A stretch of DNA of 42,737 nt from an uncultured Clostridia bacterium (lineage in GTDB: Bacteria > Bacillota > Clostridia > Saccharofermentanales > Saccharofermentanaceae), in NCBI GenBank assembly GCA_947165785.1, contig CAMVBS010000015.1, positions 1 to 42,737 of the forward strand, written 5' to 3'. Shown in pieces: positions 1 through 6,735 of the stretch. Both the position numbers and the translations under genes were made by a program. The number at the start of each line of letters is the position of its first letter. The first letter of the stretch is position 1. Under the pieces are notes generated by a model. It saw nothing but the letters and a program-made list of their open reading frames with translations, had not been told where the DNA came from and did no database searches.

Positions 1-1
1 A

Positions 2-55
2 AGAGAAGAAAACAAAGGCCTTGATAAGATATTGTCATGGATCGAGGAAAGATAA
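2..55 (+). CDS. possible C-terminal end of a gene entering from the left
   Basis: An open frame runs from the left edge to a TAA at 53-55 and encodes 17 residues rich in Glu, Lys and Arg (ending WIEER). The composition looks like the amphipathic C-terminal helix of a real protein, but no start is inside the window and 17 codons cannot identify a family. It would be convergent with prmC, whose 3' end lies at 148. This could equally be a chance open frame. Confidence 0.3.
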   Translation, partial: REENKGLDKILSWIEER

Positions 56-147
56 CCTTGAATTCCTAAAACTTAATCAACAGCATTGAGGACATCTCAA
101 TTATAACAAGATCATGTCTTTTTCTATCTGTAACAATGTTAAACTTC

Positions 148-1005
148 TCATTTATAGGCCATAGTGACCCTGAAGTTTCCTCCGTAGTCCTTAAAGCTTT
201 GCGGAAATTTAAGTCCTTCCTTCTCGAAGATCTCCCGGACGCTTTCCGCCTGATCATAACCATGCTCAACGATGATCGAGCCGCCGTCATTAAGTACCCC
301 GGAACACGAAGCGAACTTACGATAGAACAAAAGACCATCATCGCTGATCCCAAAAAGTGCCGTTGAAGGTTCATTATCCTTAACGAACCTGTCCAGTGTC
401 TTCATATCATCTGAATTGATATACGGAGGATTGGATATAACGACATCCGGAGTACCCGGAATCTGTCCAAAACCTTCCAAAACATCAGTCTTAACGATCG
501 TGAATGCTTTCCTGTCTAACGCCTGATTTAGATTCTTACGGGTATATTCAAGCGCCTCATCGAACTTATCGACCAGAACTATCTTAGGGTCATAACCTTC
601 CCTTTTAAGATAATTTCCAAGCGAGATTCCGACACAGCCCGTTCCCGTGCACAGATCCCAGATCAGAGGATCCGTCTTTCCGGTAGAAACTACCGTCTCA
701 AAGGATTTCTCGACAAGAAGCTCGGTATCAGGTCTTGGGATAAGGACTCCCTTCCCTACTTCATACTCCTCATTGAAGAAATAAGCCTTGCCCACTATAT
801 ACTGCCAGGGTTCGTAGTTTTTCAGTCTTTCTATCAACGGATCAATGGAACTTCTGTCAACGTTCTTATCCATATAAAGCCTTAAAGAAGAAGGAGTCTT
901 GTTAAGAACGTGAGCAATTATCTCCAATATTTCAAAGCGGGCATCAGAAATGCCCGCTTCGTTTAATTCATGATCATAAATATTTATCAGATCACCAAGT
1001 GTCAT
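148..1005 (-). CDS. prmC: peptide chain release factor N(5)-glutamine methyltransferase PrmC
   Basis: PrmC methylates the Gln of the GGQ motif in release factors RF1/RF2 using SAM, which raises termination efficiency in the cytoplasm. The protein (about 285 aa, normal for the family) shows a helical N-terminal substrate-binding domain, the SAM-binding motif DLCTGTGCVGIS and the catalytic NPPY motif (ISNPPYINSDD). I prefer the ATG at 1005 over the one at 1014: GGAG sits directly against 1014 but about 8-10 nt before 1005. The gene overlaps the end of the upstream DUF1385 gene by 14-23 nt, so the two are probably translationally coupled. prfA, often beside prmC, is not next to it here; the neighbour on the left seems to run on the other strand. 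Assignment is firm. Confidence 0.95.
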   Translation of the reverse strand: MTLGDLINIYDHELNEAGISDARFEILEIIAHVLNKTPSSLRLYMDKNVDRSSIDPLIERLKNYEPWQYIVGKAYFFNEEYEVGKGVLIPRPDTELLVEKSFETVVSTGKTDPLIWDLCTGTGCVGISLGNYLKREGYDPKIVLVDKFDEALEYTRKNLNQALDRKAFTIVKTDVLEGFGQIPGTPDVVISNPPYINSDDMKTLDRFVKDNEPSTALFGISDDGLLFYRKFASCSGVLNDGGSIIVEHGYDQAESVREIFEKEGLKFPQSFKDYGGNFRVTMAYK

Positions 1006-2107
1006 CGTTATCATTCTCCGGAATTACTGCCTGCATAGCAGCGATCGCTACTTCACAGATCTTTGCATCCGGTTCCTTAGTTGTAAATCTCTGGAGCCAA
1101 AGGCCCGGTTTAACAAGTATCTTGCAGATACCCTTATCGCAGTGACGTCCTACAAATCTCAAGATCTCATAGGAGATTCCGCAGATGATCGGGATAAGTA
1201 CCACACGCATTCCGATGTTGATCGCAATGTTGTTATCGCCTACAAATACACCTGCTATCGTATAGATGAGTATCGATATCATAAGAACGATGAACATGAA
1301 TGCAGTTCCGCATCTCGGATGGAAACGTGACTGTTTCATGATGTTCTCAACCGTAAGAGGCTCTCTTGCTTCATAGCAGGCGATCGTCTTATGCTCTGCA
1401 CCATGGTACTGCCATACTCTGGCGATATCAGGAAGCTTGGATACTGAGATAAGGTACACGAGGAAGATAAGGATCCTCAATACACCCTCGATACAGTTAC
1501 GAACGAGCTGAACCCAAAGTGCATCGATGATATTCTCATCAAAGAGCTTACTTACAAGATCTACTACAAGTCTTGGAAGAAGGATGAAAAGTCCTACGCT
1601 CAAGAGGATTCCGAACAGAGCCGAAATGGTAAGTACCACATTATGGTGACGGCCGAGGAACTCATCAAGTTTACTTACTTTCTTCGTCTCCTCTTCGTCT
1701 TCCTTGCCCTGCTCTGAGATCTCTGCCGATTTCATCGTAGCATCAGTTCCCGTTATGAGCATCTTATAAAATTTGATACAGCCTCTGATGAAAGGAACCT
1801 TCTCAAAGTAAGATACACGGTCGCTCTGCTTCATCTCTTCAATATGGATCGAACCGTCACCCTTACGAACAGCTATTGCAGTCCTTTTAGGTCCGCACAT
1901 CATGATACCCTCAATGAGAGCCTGTCCGCCGATGGTCGTCTTCTTGGTCTTTGTCTCAGCTGCCTTGACTTCAGAAGAAGTCTTGATCTCTGTTACTTCA
2001 CCGATCTCCGAAGCTGCTTCTTCAGTTACTTCGACTAGATCCTTAACCTCTTCGACCGAAGCATTTTCATTCTCGAGAAGCTCGGATCCGTTATTGTTTT
2101 CTGACAT
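992..2107 (-). CDS. DUF1385 family membrane protein (YqhQ-like)
   Basis: This is a 371-residue integral membrane protein of the DUF1385 family, conserved in Bacillota and commonly beside prmC/prfA; its biochemical role is not established. After an acidic, low-complexity N-terminus of about 60 residues come the family hallmarks GGQALIEGIMM, the Tyr-His-Gly-Ala-Glu-His-Lys motif (YHGAEHKTIACYE) and HPRCGTAF. Four or so hydrophobic segments lie around residues 150-175, 205-225, 265-290 and 295-315. The ATG at 2107 has GGAGAAATAT before it; the GTG at 2119 is part of that leader and is not preferred. A promoter lies at 2149-2176. The 3' end overlaps prmC. Confidence 0.9.
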   Translation of the reverse strand: MSENNNGSELLENENASVEEVKDLVEVTEEAASEIGEVTEIKTSSEVKAAETKTKKTTIGGQALIEGIMMCGPKRTAIAVRKGDGSIHIEEMKQSDRVSYFEKVPFIRGCIKFYKMLITGTDATMKSAEISEQGKEDEEETKKVSKLDEFLGRHHNVVLTISALFGILLSVGLFILLPRLVVDLVSKLFDENIIDALWVQLVRNCIEGVLRILIFLVYLISVSKLPDIARVWQYHGAEHKTIACYEAREPLTVENIMKQSRFHPRCGTAFMFIVLMISILIYTIAGVFVGDNNIAINIGMRVVLIPIICGISYEILRFVGRHCDKGICKILVKPGLWLQRFTTKEPDAKICEVAIAAMQAVIPENDNDDTW

Positions 2108-2148
2108 ATATTTCTCCACTGTATATTTATTTATAATATTTCCAGCCT

Positions 2149-2176
2149 ATTATAACACTTTTTATGTTACTGTCAG
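2149..2176 (-). promoter_or_regulatory. promoter of the DUF1385-prmC transcript
   Basis: Reading the minus strand, CTGACA (2176-2171) is followed by a 16-nt spacer and TATAAT (2154-2149) with a TG one base upstream (extended -10). It lies about 40 nt before the DUF1385 ATG at 2107 and just after the DAHP synthase stop, so the pair DUF1385-prmC can be transcribed independently of the synthase. Confidence 0.65.
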
Positions 2177-2215
2177 ATTTCGATAGCAGTAAATATTAGG
2201 TACTTACGGATAACA

Positions 2216-3253
2216 TCAGAGGATATCGGCGATATCAAGGATAAGTCGTTCGGACTTTTCCCATCCGAGACACGGATCCGTTATGGATTTACCGTAAACG
2301 CCTTCACCGATCTTCTGACATCCGTCCACCAGGTAGCTTTCTATCATAAGTCCCTTGACGAGTTTTCTTATGTCACTGTTCCACTTTCTGCTGTGGAGGA
2401 TATCCTTGGAGATCCTTATCTGTTCCTCGAATCTCTTACCTGAATTGTTGTGATTGGTATCAACTATGACCGTCGGATTCTTAAGACTCGGATCTTTCTG
2501 ATATTGCTCGAAAACATTCTCCAGATCCTCATAGTGATAATTCGGATGAGATCTGCCGAACTTATCCACATATCCTCTCAGGATGCAGTGCGCGTAAGGG
2601 TTTCCCTCAGTCTGCACTTCCCATCCCCTGTAGATGAACTTCTGAGGGCTCTGAGCAGCCGTTATGGAGTTCATCATGACATTGAGATCACCTGCAGTAG
2701 GATTTTTCATTCCTGCAGGAATACCGATACCACTTGATACGAGCCTATGCTCCTGATTCTCGACTGACCTTGCTCCGATCGCCACATAGCTCAAAAGATC
2801 AGACAGATATCTGTGATTTGAAGGATAGAGCATCTCCTCTGCGCAGGTAAAGCCCGTCTCTTTGATTACTCTCGTATGAAGATCTCTGATCGCGATTATT
2901 CCCGCGAGCATATCTTCACCCTGCTCCGGATCAGGCTGATGGAGCATTCCCTTATAACCGAGTCCCTTGGTCCTCGGCTTATTGGTATATACGCGAGGAA
3001 TGATGAATATCTTATCCTTGACCTTCTCGCTTACCTTTGAAAGTCTTTCCATATAATCAAGGACAGCATCTTCCCTGTCTGCAGAACACGGTCCGATTAT
3101 GAGGATAAACCTGTCATCCTTCCCTTCGAAAATGTCCGCGATCTGCTTATCTCTGGACTCCTTGATCTTTTTTATCTGATCGTCTATCGGGAACTCTTCC
3201 TTAAGCTCCTTCGGAACCGGAAGTTTCCTTATAAAATTCATGTTCATATCCAT
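2216..3253 (-). CDS. aroF: 3-deoxy-7-phosphoheptulonate (DAHP) synthase, class I
   Basis: The enzyme condenses phosphoenolpyruvate and erythrose 4-phosphate, the first step of the shikimate pathway to aromatic amino acids. At 345 aa it has the size of the AroF/G/H type. Visible motifs are IIGPCSADRED (phosphate binding), RVYTNKPRTKGLGYKG, GIPAGMKNPTAGDLN and the metal-site region DTNHNNSGKR. The start ATG at 3253 follows AGGAGACGATTCTT. The gene has its own promoter (3289-3294) next to a palindrome (3313-3327). Whether Phe, Tyr or Trp inhibits this isozyme cannot be read from the sequence, so the symbol aroF is a family-level choice. Confidence 0.93.
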   Translation of the reverse strand: MDMNMNFIRKLPVPKELKEEFPIDDQIKKIKESRDKQIADIFEGKDDRFILIIGPCSADREDAVLDYMERLSKVSEKVKDKIFIIPRVYTNKPRTKGLGYKGMLHQPDPEQGEDMLAGIIAIRDLHTRVIKETGFTCAEEMLYPSNHRYLSDLLSYVAIGARSVENQEHRLVSSGIGIPAGMKNPTAGDLNVMMNSITAAQSPQKFIYRGWEVQTEGNPYAHCILRGYVDKFGRSHPNYHYEDLENVFEQYQKDPSLKNPTVIVDTNHNNSGKRFEEQIRISKDILHSRKWNSDIRKLVKGLMIESYLVDGCQKIGEGVYGKSITDPCLGWEKSERLILDIADIL

Positions 3254-3288
3254 AAGAATCGTCTCCTAAAGTTACCTTACGCTAACGA

Positions 3289-3327
3289 ATTATACATTAA
3301 GCGGCATTTCTTATGTATCACATACAT
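3289..3327 (-). promoter_or_regulatory. promoter and candidate operator of the DAHP synthase gene
   Basis: On the minus strand a perfect TATAAT lies at 3294-3289, about 36 nt before the ATG. The -35 region is poor (TACATA at 17 nt). That region coincides with a 6+3+6 inverted repeat, ATGTAT-CAC-ATACAT (3313-3327), so the palindrome could be a repressor site that masks the -35. The site sits between divergent aroF and cdd and might affect both. The operator role is inference. Confidence 0.4.
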
Positions 3328-3380
3328 TCAATTTTTTTGCACGATTTGTTATTATTTAGAAAAAAGGATGGTGTTTATCC

Positions 3381-3767
3381 GTGTTTGAAAAGTTAAAAGA
3401 CAATCTCAAGAACAGTTACAGCCCTTATTCAAACTTCAAGGTTAGTGCCATCGTCGTCACCAAGGACGGGAAGGAATTTACCGGGGTAAATATCGAGAAT
3501 GCATCCTACGGTGCAACTGTCTGCGCCGAGCGTTGCGCGATCTTCAAAGCCGTGAGCGAAGGCTACCGTCCCGGAGATCTTGAAGAGCTCCATCTCATGG
3601 TCGGTTCCGGAAATATCGGTATGCCGTGCTTTATGTGCAGACAGGTAATAACGGAATTTTTCGAGCAGGATAAAAAGATCTTTTGTTATTCAACTGAGGG
3701 AGATATGCTTACTTACAAGGTATCTGACCTGTGTCCTAATCCTTTCGGACCTGATGATCTGAAGTGA
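3381..3767 (+). CDS. cdd: cytidine deaminase
   Basis: Cytidine deaminase hydrolyses cytidine and deoxycytidine to uridine and deoxyuridine in pyrimidine salvage. The 128-aa protein has the homotetrameric Cdd size. The zinc site is clear: TVCAERCAIFKA supplies one Cys and the catalytic Glu, and MPCFMCRQVI supplies the two remaining Cys; the usual PCGAC is PCFMC here. VNIENASYGAT is the substrate-binding stretch. The start is a GTG at 3381 following AAAAAAGGATGG. The 3' end overlaps the 3' end of the convergent VanZ-like gene by 55 bp. In many Bacillota cdd sits with era and ybeY; that context is absent. Confidence 0.94.
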   Translation: MFEKLKDNLKNSYSPYSNFKVSAIVVTKDGKEFTGVNIENASYGATVCAERCAIFKAVSEGYRPGDLEELHLMVGSGNIGMPCFMCRQVITEFFEQDKKIFCYSTEGDMLTYKVSDLCPNPFGPDDLK

Positions 3768-4135
3768 CCGATGACCTTTACGGCAACGGCAAAGAGCATA
3801 AAGACTATCACAAAGCCCAGAAGGCCGTAGACTACATCCCCGAGTTCCATCGCGCCCCTGTGAGTAACTTTCTGACCGATCTCGATAGCAACCGTCAGCA
3901 CAAAGATCAATGAGGCAGCATAGATTCCGGTTATGGCCAGGATATAACCTTTTTTACTGAGCCACTTGATCAAAGGATAAGTTACGATCAGGACCATAAG
4001 GCCCAGAAGACCAATAACTATTAAATGAAGTACCTTATCCGACAGATCGAGCTTTGTTCCCTCGTTAAGTCCGGATATCTCATCATGAGACAAGTTGATA
4101 ATATCTGCCATACGGCGAAGCATCTCTTTCATCAT
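3713..4135 (-). CDS. VanZ-like family membrane protein
   Basis: A membrane protein of about 140 aa with an N-terminal cytosolic segment and three clear hydrophobic helices. It carries the VanZ-like pattern DKVLHL..., then EIGQKVTHRGAMELGDVVYGLLG, which matches the E-x-x-Q...R...D...G signature of the family. VanZ itself gives low-level teicoplanin resistance; most homologues have no assigned function, so resistance should not be inferred. The first possible Met (4195) has no ribosome binding site; ATG 4135 (or 4132) follows AAAGGGGGACC and is preferred. The last 55 bp overlap the end of cdd on the other strand. Confidence 0.7.
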   Translation of the reverse strand: MMKEMLRRMADIINLSHDEISGLNEGTKLDLSDKVLHLIVIGLLGLMVLIVTYPLIKWLSKKGYILAITGIYAASLIFVLTVAIEIGQKVTHRGAMELGDVVYGLLGFVIVFMLFAVAVKVIGHFRSSGPKGLGHRSDTL

Positions 4136-4234
4136 GGTCCCCCTTTCATCAGGACTCGAACATACTAGCACAGCATATAGTGCCAAAGGGGGCAAAATTC
4201 AGGCAAGAATAAATCGAAATTGAATGAATTATTG

Positions 4235-4240
4235 TATAAT
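4235..4240 (+). promoter_or_regulatory. -10 element upstream of the GTPase gene
   Basis: A perfect TATAAT lies 30 nt before the GTPase ATG at 4271. No good -35 is present at 16-18 nt, so only the -10 can be supported. Confidence 0.4.
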
Positions 4241-4270
4241 TAGTTCTAGGAATTCACGGAGGTGAAGATT

Positions 4271-5455
4271 ATGAAAAAGGGTAACGTTCTGTTTCTTGGA
4301 AATTCCGGTGTCGGCAAATCGACGCTCATCAATGCGATAATGAATGATAACGCCGCTGAGACAGGCATCGGCATAACAGGAACCACCAAAGAACTCAAGA
4401 CATACGAGAATGATGAAGTTCCATTCAGGATCATCGATACGATAGGCTTCGAGCCGACCAAGCTCTTCCAGAAGAACAAGGCAATAAACGAAGTTCAGAA
4501 GTGGTCCAAAGATGTCGCCCTCAGTAATAATGACGATACATCCATCGATCTCATCTGTCTTTGCGTAGACGGTACTTCAAGTAAGCTCTTCGGAAAGACC
4601 ATAGATGATTTTCTTAAGGCTACCGCGATCTGGAAAAACGTCCCGATGATAGTCATCATCACCAAGTCGTATTCCCTTCCTGACAGAGAAGCCAACAGGC
4701 AGATGGTCAACGATGCTTTTGCCGGAAAGAACTGCAATCTCAAAGGCATCTTCACGGTCGTTGCCCAGCCTTATGTCATAAGTGACGAAGTCGTCGTTCC
4801 TCCTGAAGGCGTGACAGATCTCATTACTACGATCAACGATCTTCTTCCTGAAGGGATCCAGGCCTCGAAGGTTGACATCAATACATATAACCTTAATCGA
4901 AAAAGAGTCATGGCTCACGGTGCAACAGCTACCTTTACCGGTATCGGAGTAGCGATCGGTGCCATTCCTATCCCGTTCCCTGACGCCGCTTTACTTATCC
5001 CTACAGAAACTGCAGAGATCAATCTCCTTGCTAAGATCTACGGTATCAGGCAGGATGAGAGATCAAAGATGTTCTTTAATTCCATTGTCGAAGTAGGAAC
5101 CGTAAGCACCGTTGCAAGAGGCGTCATTACTGCCCTTAAGGCGATCCCTGCCATTAACATCGCAGCGAGCGTCCTTAATGCGGTAATCGCGGGTGTTTTC
5201 GTTGCCGCCATAGGTGAAGGGACCATCTATGCCTTTGAGCAGATCTACCTCGGACAGAAGTCCATAGAAGATATCGACTGGGTCAAGCAGATCATGGAAG
5301 GCAAACTTCAGAACGGCATGGTTGAGAAAGTCACCAGGATCCTGGAATCACTCCCGCAGAATGCCGGCAAGAATGATGTCATCAAAGCTATCGGCAAGCT
5401 CTTCGGAGTTAAGGATTCAGAATTTACCGATGTAAAAAAATTGCCTCCGAACTGA
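4271..5455 (+). CDS. Era-like small GTPase with C-terminal DUF697-type hydrophobic domain
   Basis: The 394-residue protein opens with a P-loop GTPase domain: G1 LGNSGVGKST (residues 9-18), a Thr-rich switch I, and G3 DTIGFE. Where G4 would be N/TKxD the protein has VIITKSYS, so the guanine-selecting Asp is replaced by Tyr. From about residue 215 comes a hydrophobic domain (MAHGATATFTGIGVAIGAIP, then Ala/Val-rich helices) resembling DUF697, a probable membrane-associating domain. The ATG at 4271 follows GGAGGTGAAGATT; the GTG at 4262 lies within that binding site. Function is unknown; related proteins are thought to act at the membrane. The stop codon sits inside a terminator hairpin (5441-5465). 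Confidence 0.8.
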   Translation: MKKGNVLFLGNSGVGKSTLINAIMNDNAAETGIGITGTTKELKTYENDEVPFRIIDTIGFEPTKLFQKNKAINEVQKWSKDVALSNNDDTSIDLICLCVDGTSSKLFGKTIDDFLKATAIWKNVPMIVIITKSYSLPDREANRQMVNDAFAGKNCNLKGIFTVVAQPYVISDEVVVPPEGVTDLITTINDLLPEGIQASKVDINTYNLNRKRVMAHGATATFTGIGVAIGAIPIPFPDAALLIPTETAEINLLAKIYGIRQDERSKMFFNSIVEVGTVSTVARGVITALKAIPAINIAASVLNAVIAGVFVAAIGEGTIYAFEQIYLGQKSIEDIDWVKQIMEGKLQNGMVEKVTRILESLPQNAGKNDVIKAIGKLFGVKDSEFTDVKKLPPN

Positions 5456-5480
5456 TCGGAGGCAATCTCTTTATCTTTCT
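5434..5480. terminator. bidirectional terminator between the GTPase and lipoprotein genes
   Basis: A 10-bp stem, TTGCCTCCGA (5441-5450) with TCGGAGGCAA (5456-5465), has the 5-nt loop ACTGA that contains the GTPase TGA stop. On the minus strand the hairpin is followed by seven T (plus-strand A at 5434-5440), a strong terminator for the lipoprotein gene ending at 5486. On the plus strand it is followed by the weaker TCTCTTTATCTTTCT. Confidence 0.85.
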
Positions 5481-5485
5481 CTTTA

Positions 5486-6274
5486 TCATTCTTTCCAAGG
5501 TTCGTGAAGATCCGGATTAATGTATATCTCAGTGATCACTTCATCCTTAACTACCACATGAAGATCAGGGATCGTATAGATCGAATCACTGTTAAGATCA
5601 TCGATGAATTCCTGAAGCGAAGAATACTCATATGAATTCTCATCAGTCTTTATACCGTCTTTTCCAAAGACATAGGCATTATCTACGATCTTAAGATCAG
5701 GACTGAGCTTGAGAGTAGCCTGCTCTTCGTAAAGATCAGTAGCCATACTTCCCATACCGTCATTGATATAGAATAATCCGTCTGCCTGTTCAATAAGGGT
5801 CAGACCTGACTCCTGGCTTACAAAGATAAAGTTATCAAGTGTCTCCATTTCTCCTACATCGAACAATCCGTCAAAGTTTGCATCAGCCCAACAACCGACA
5901 TAGATCTTATCACCGGACTTCAAGTTGTCGACTTCTTCATGAGTAAGATATGAATACATATAAAGATCCAATGTCACAGTACTTAGGTCATCACCAAATG
6001 TATAATTTGATACACGATAGACGCCGTCTTCGATAGACTCATCAAATCTGTCCGTTACATAGACCTCATATATCCTTCCCTCATCCTCAGATACCGTTGA
6101 AGCATCAGTAGCTTTTGTCGTCTCTTCGGTTGTTTCCTTAGATGTTTCATCTGATGAGGCAACTGTAGCCTCTGTAGTAGCAGATGTTGTTTCTTCAGCA
6201 TCTGTCTTGCTGCATGCAGCAAATGAGAGCAGGATCGAGCCTGCCATAAGTGTGGAAATAATCTTTTTGTTCAT
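5486..6274 (-). CDS. secreted lipoprotein with an EF-hand-like calcium loop
   Basis: A 262-aa lipoprotein: a Lys-bearing signal peptide, lipobox SFAAC with the lipidated Cys at 21, then a Thr/Glu/Ser/Ala-rich linker to about residue 65. The globular part (66-262) is not a family I recognise. It contains DANFDGLFDVGE (131-142), which fits the 12-residue EF-hand or dockerin-type Ca2+ loop (D1, N3, D5, G6, hydrophobic 8, E12). ATG 6274 follows TAGGAGGATGGATT. The gene stands alone between the shared terminator and rpmE, which has its own terminator. It should be tethered to the outer face of the membrane; its ligand is unknown. Confidence 0.85.
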   Translation of the reverse strand: MNKKIISTLMAGSILLSFAACSKTDAEETTSATTEATVASSDETSKETTEETTKATDASTVSEDEGRIYEVYVTDRFDESIEDGVYRVSNYTFGDDLSTVTLDLYMYSYLTHEEVDNLKSGDKIYVGCWADANFDGLFDVGEMETLDNFIFVSQESGLTLIEQADGLFYINDGMGSMATDLYEEQATLKLSPDLKIVDNAYVFGKDGIKTDENSYEYSSLQEFIDDLNSDSIYTIPDLHVVVKDEVITEIYINPDLHEPWKE

Positions 6275-6370
6275 AATCCATCCTCCTATATTAATTCCAT
6301 GCTTATATAACGAATCATTATTGAAGATTGTTGCAAGACAAAATCAATTATCATAAATAATTCCGTGAAC

Positions 6371-6401
6371 AAAAAAAGAGACTGCCTTGTGAGCAGTCTC
6401 T
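6371..6401 (-). terminator. rpmE terminator
   Basis: On the minus strand AGAGACTGC (6401-6393) pairs with GCAGTCTCT (6385-6377) around a 7-nt loop and is followed by a run of seven T (6377-6371). It lies 20 nt after the rpmE stop. Confidence 0.9.
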
Positions 6402-6420
6402 CGTGAATGTCGTAAATAAA

Positions 6421-6621
6421 TTAAGCTTTACCCATTCTCTTGTTGAACTTATCAACACGTCCGCCTGTATCAACAAGCTTCTGCTTACCTGTGTAGAACG
6501 GGTGGCACTTTGAGCAGATATCAACACGGAGCTCAGGCTTCGTGGAAAGAGCTTCGAATGTCTCACCGCAAGCACACTTTACAGTTACAAGCTGTGTCTT
6601 AGGATGAATTCCTTCTTTCAT
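6421..6621 (-). CDS. rpmE: 50S ribosomal protein L31 (zinc-binding form)
   Basis: The 66-aa protein matches bacterial L31: MKEGIHP start, VKCACGETF and [13 protein letters not shown], and a basic [11 protein letters not shown] end. Cys16, Cys18, Cys37 and Cys40 form the zinc site, so this is the C+ paralogue rather than the zinc-free one that Zur controls in some species. L31 sits at the central protuberance and bridges the subunits. ATG 6621 follows GAGAGGTGAGAACAA. It is downstream of rho on the same strand, as in many Clostridia, but a consensus promoter at 6703-6731 lets it be expressed alone. Confidence 0.97.
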   Translation of the reverse strand: MKEGIHPKTQLVTVKCACGETFEALSTKPELRVDICSKCHPFYTGKQKLVDTGGRVDKFNKRMGKA

Positions 6622-6702
6622 TTGTTCTCACCTCTCATCATATGCATGGTGCGTAACCTTATAAGCCACGTATACCATACCGGATTTTGTAGTAACTTTG
6701 GT

Positions 6703-6731
6703 ATATTACTTTATTAAAGAGTTCTTGTCAA
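6703..6731 (-). promoter_or_regulatory. rpmE promoter
   Basis: A perfect TTGACA (minus strand 6731-6726), 17-nt spacer and TAATAT (6708-6703) lie just after the rho stop codon, about 85 nt before rpmE. Confidence 0.6.
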
Positions 6732-6735
6732 TACA

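Noticed and set aside
3713..4135. Teicoplanin resistance gene
   Set aside because: Only the VanZ-like fold is visible; no van cluster is present and most family members are unrelated to resistance.
4136..4195. N-terminal extension of the VanZ-like gene
   Set aside because: The ribosome binding site AAAGGGGG lies just before ATG 4135; the upstream 20 residues look non-coding.
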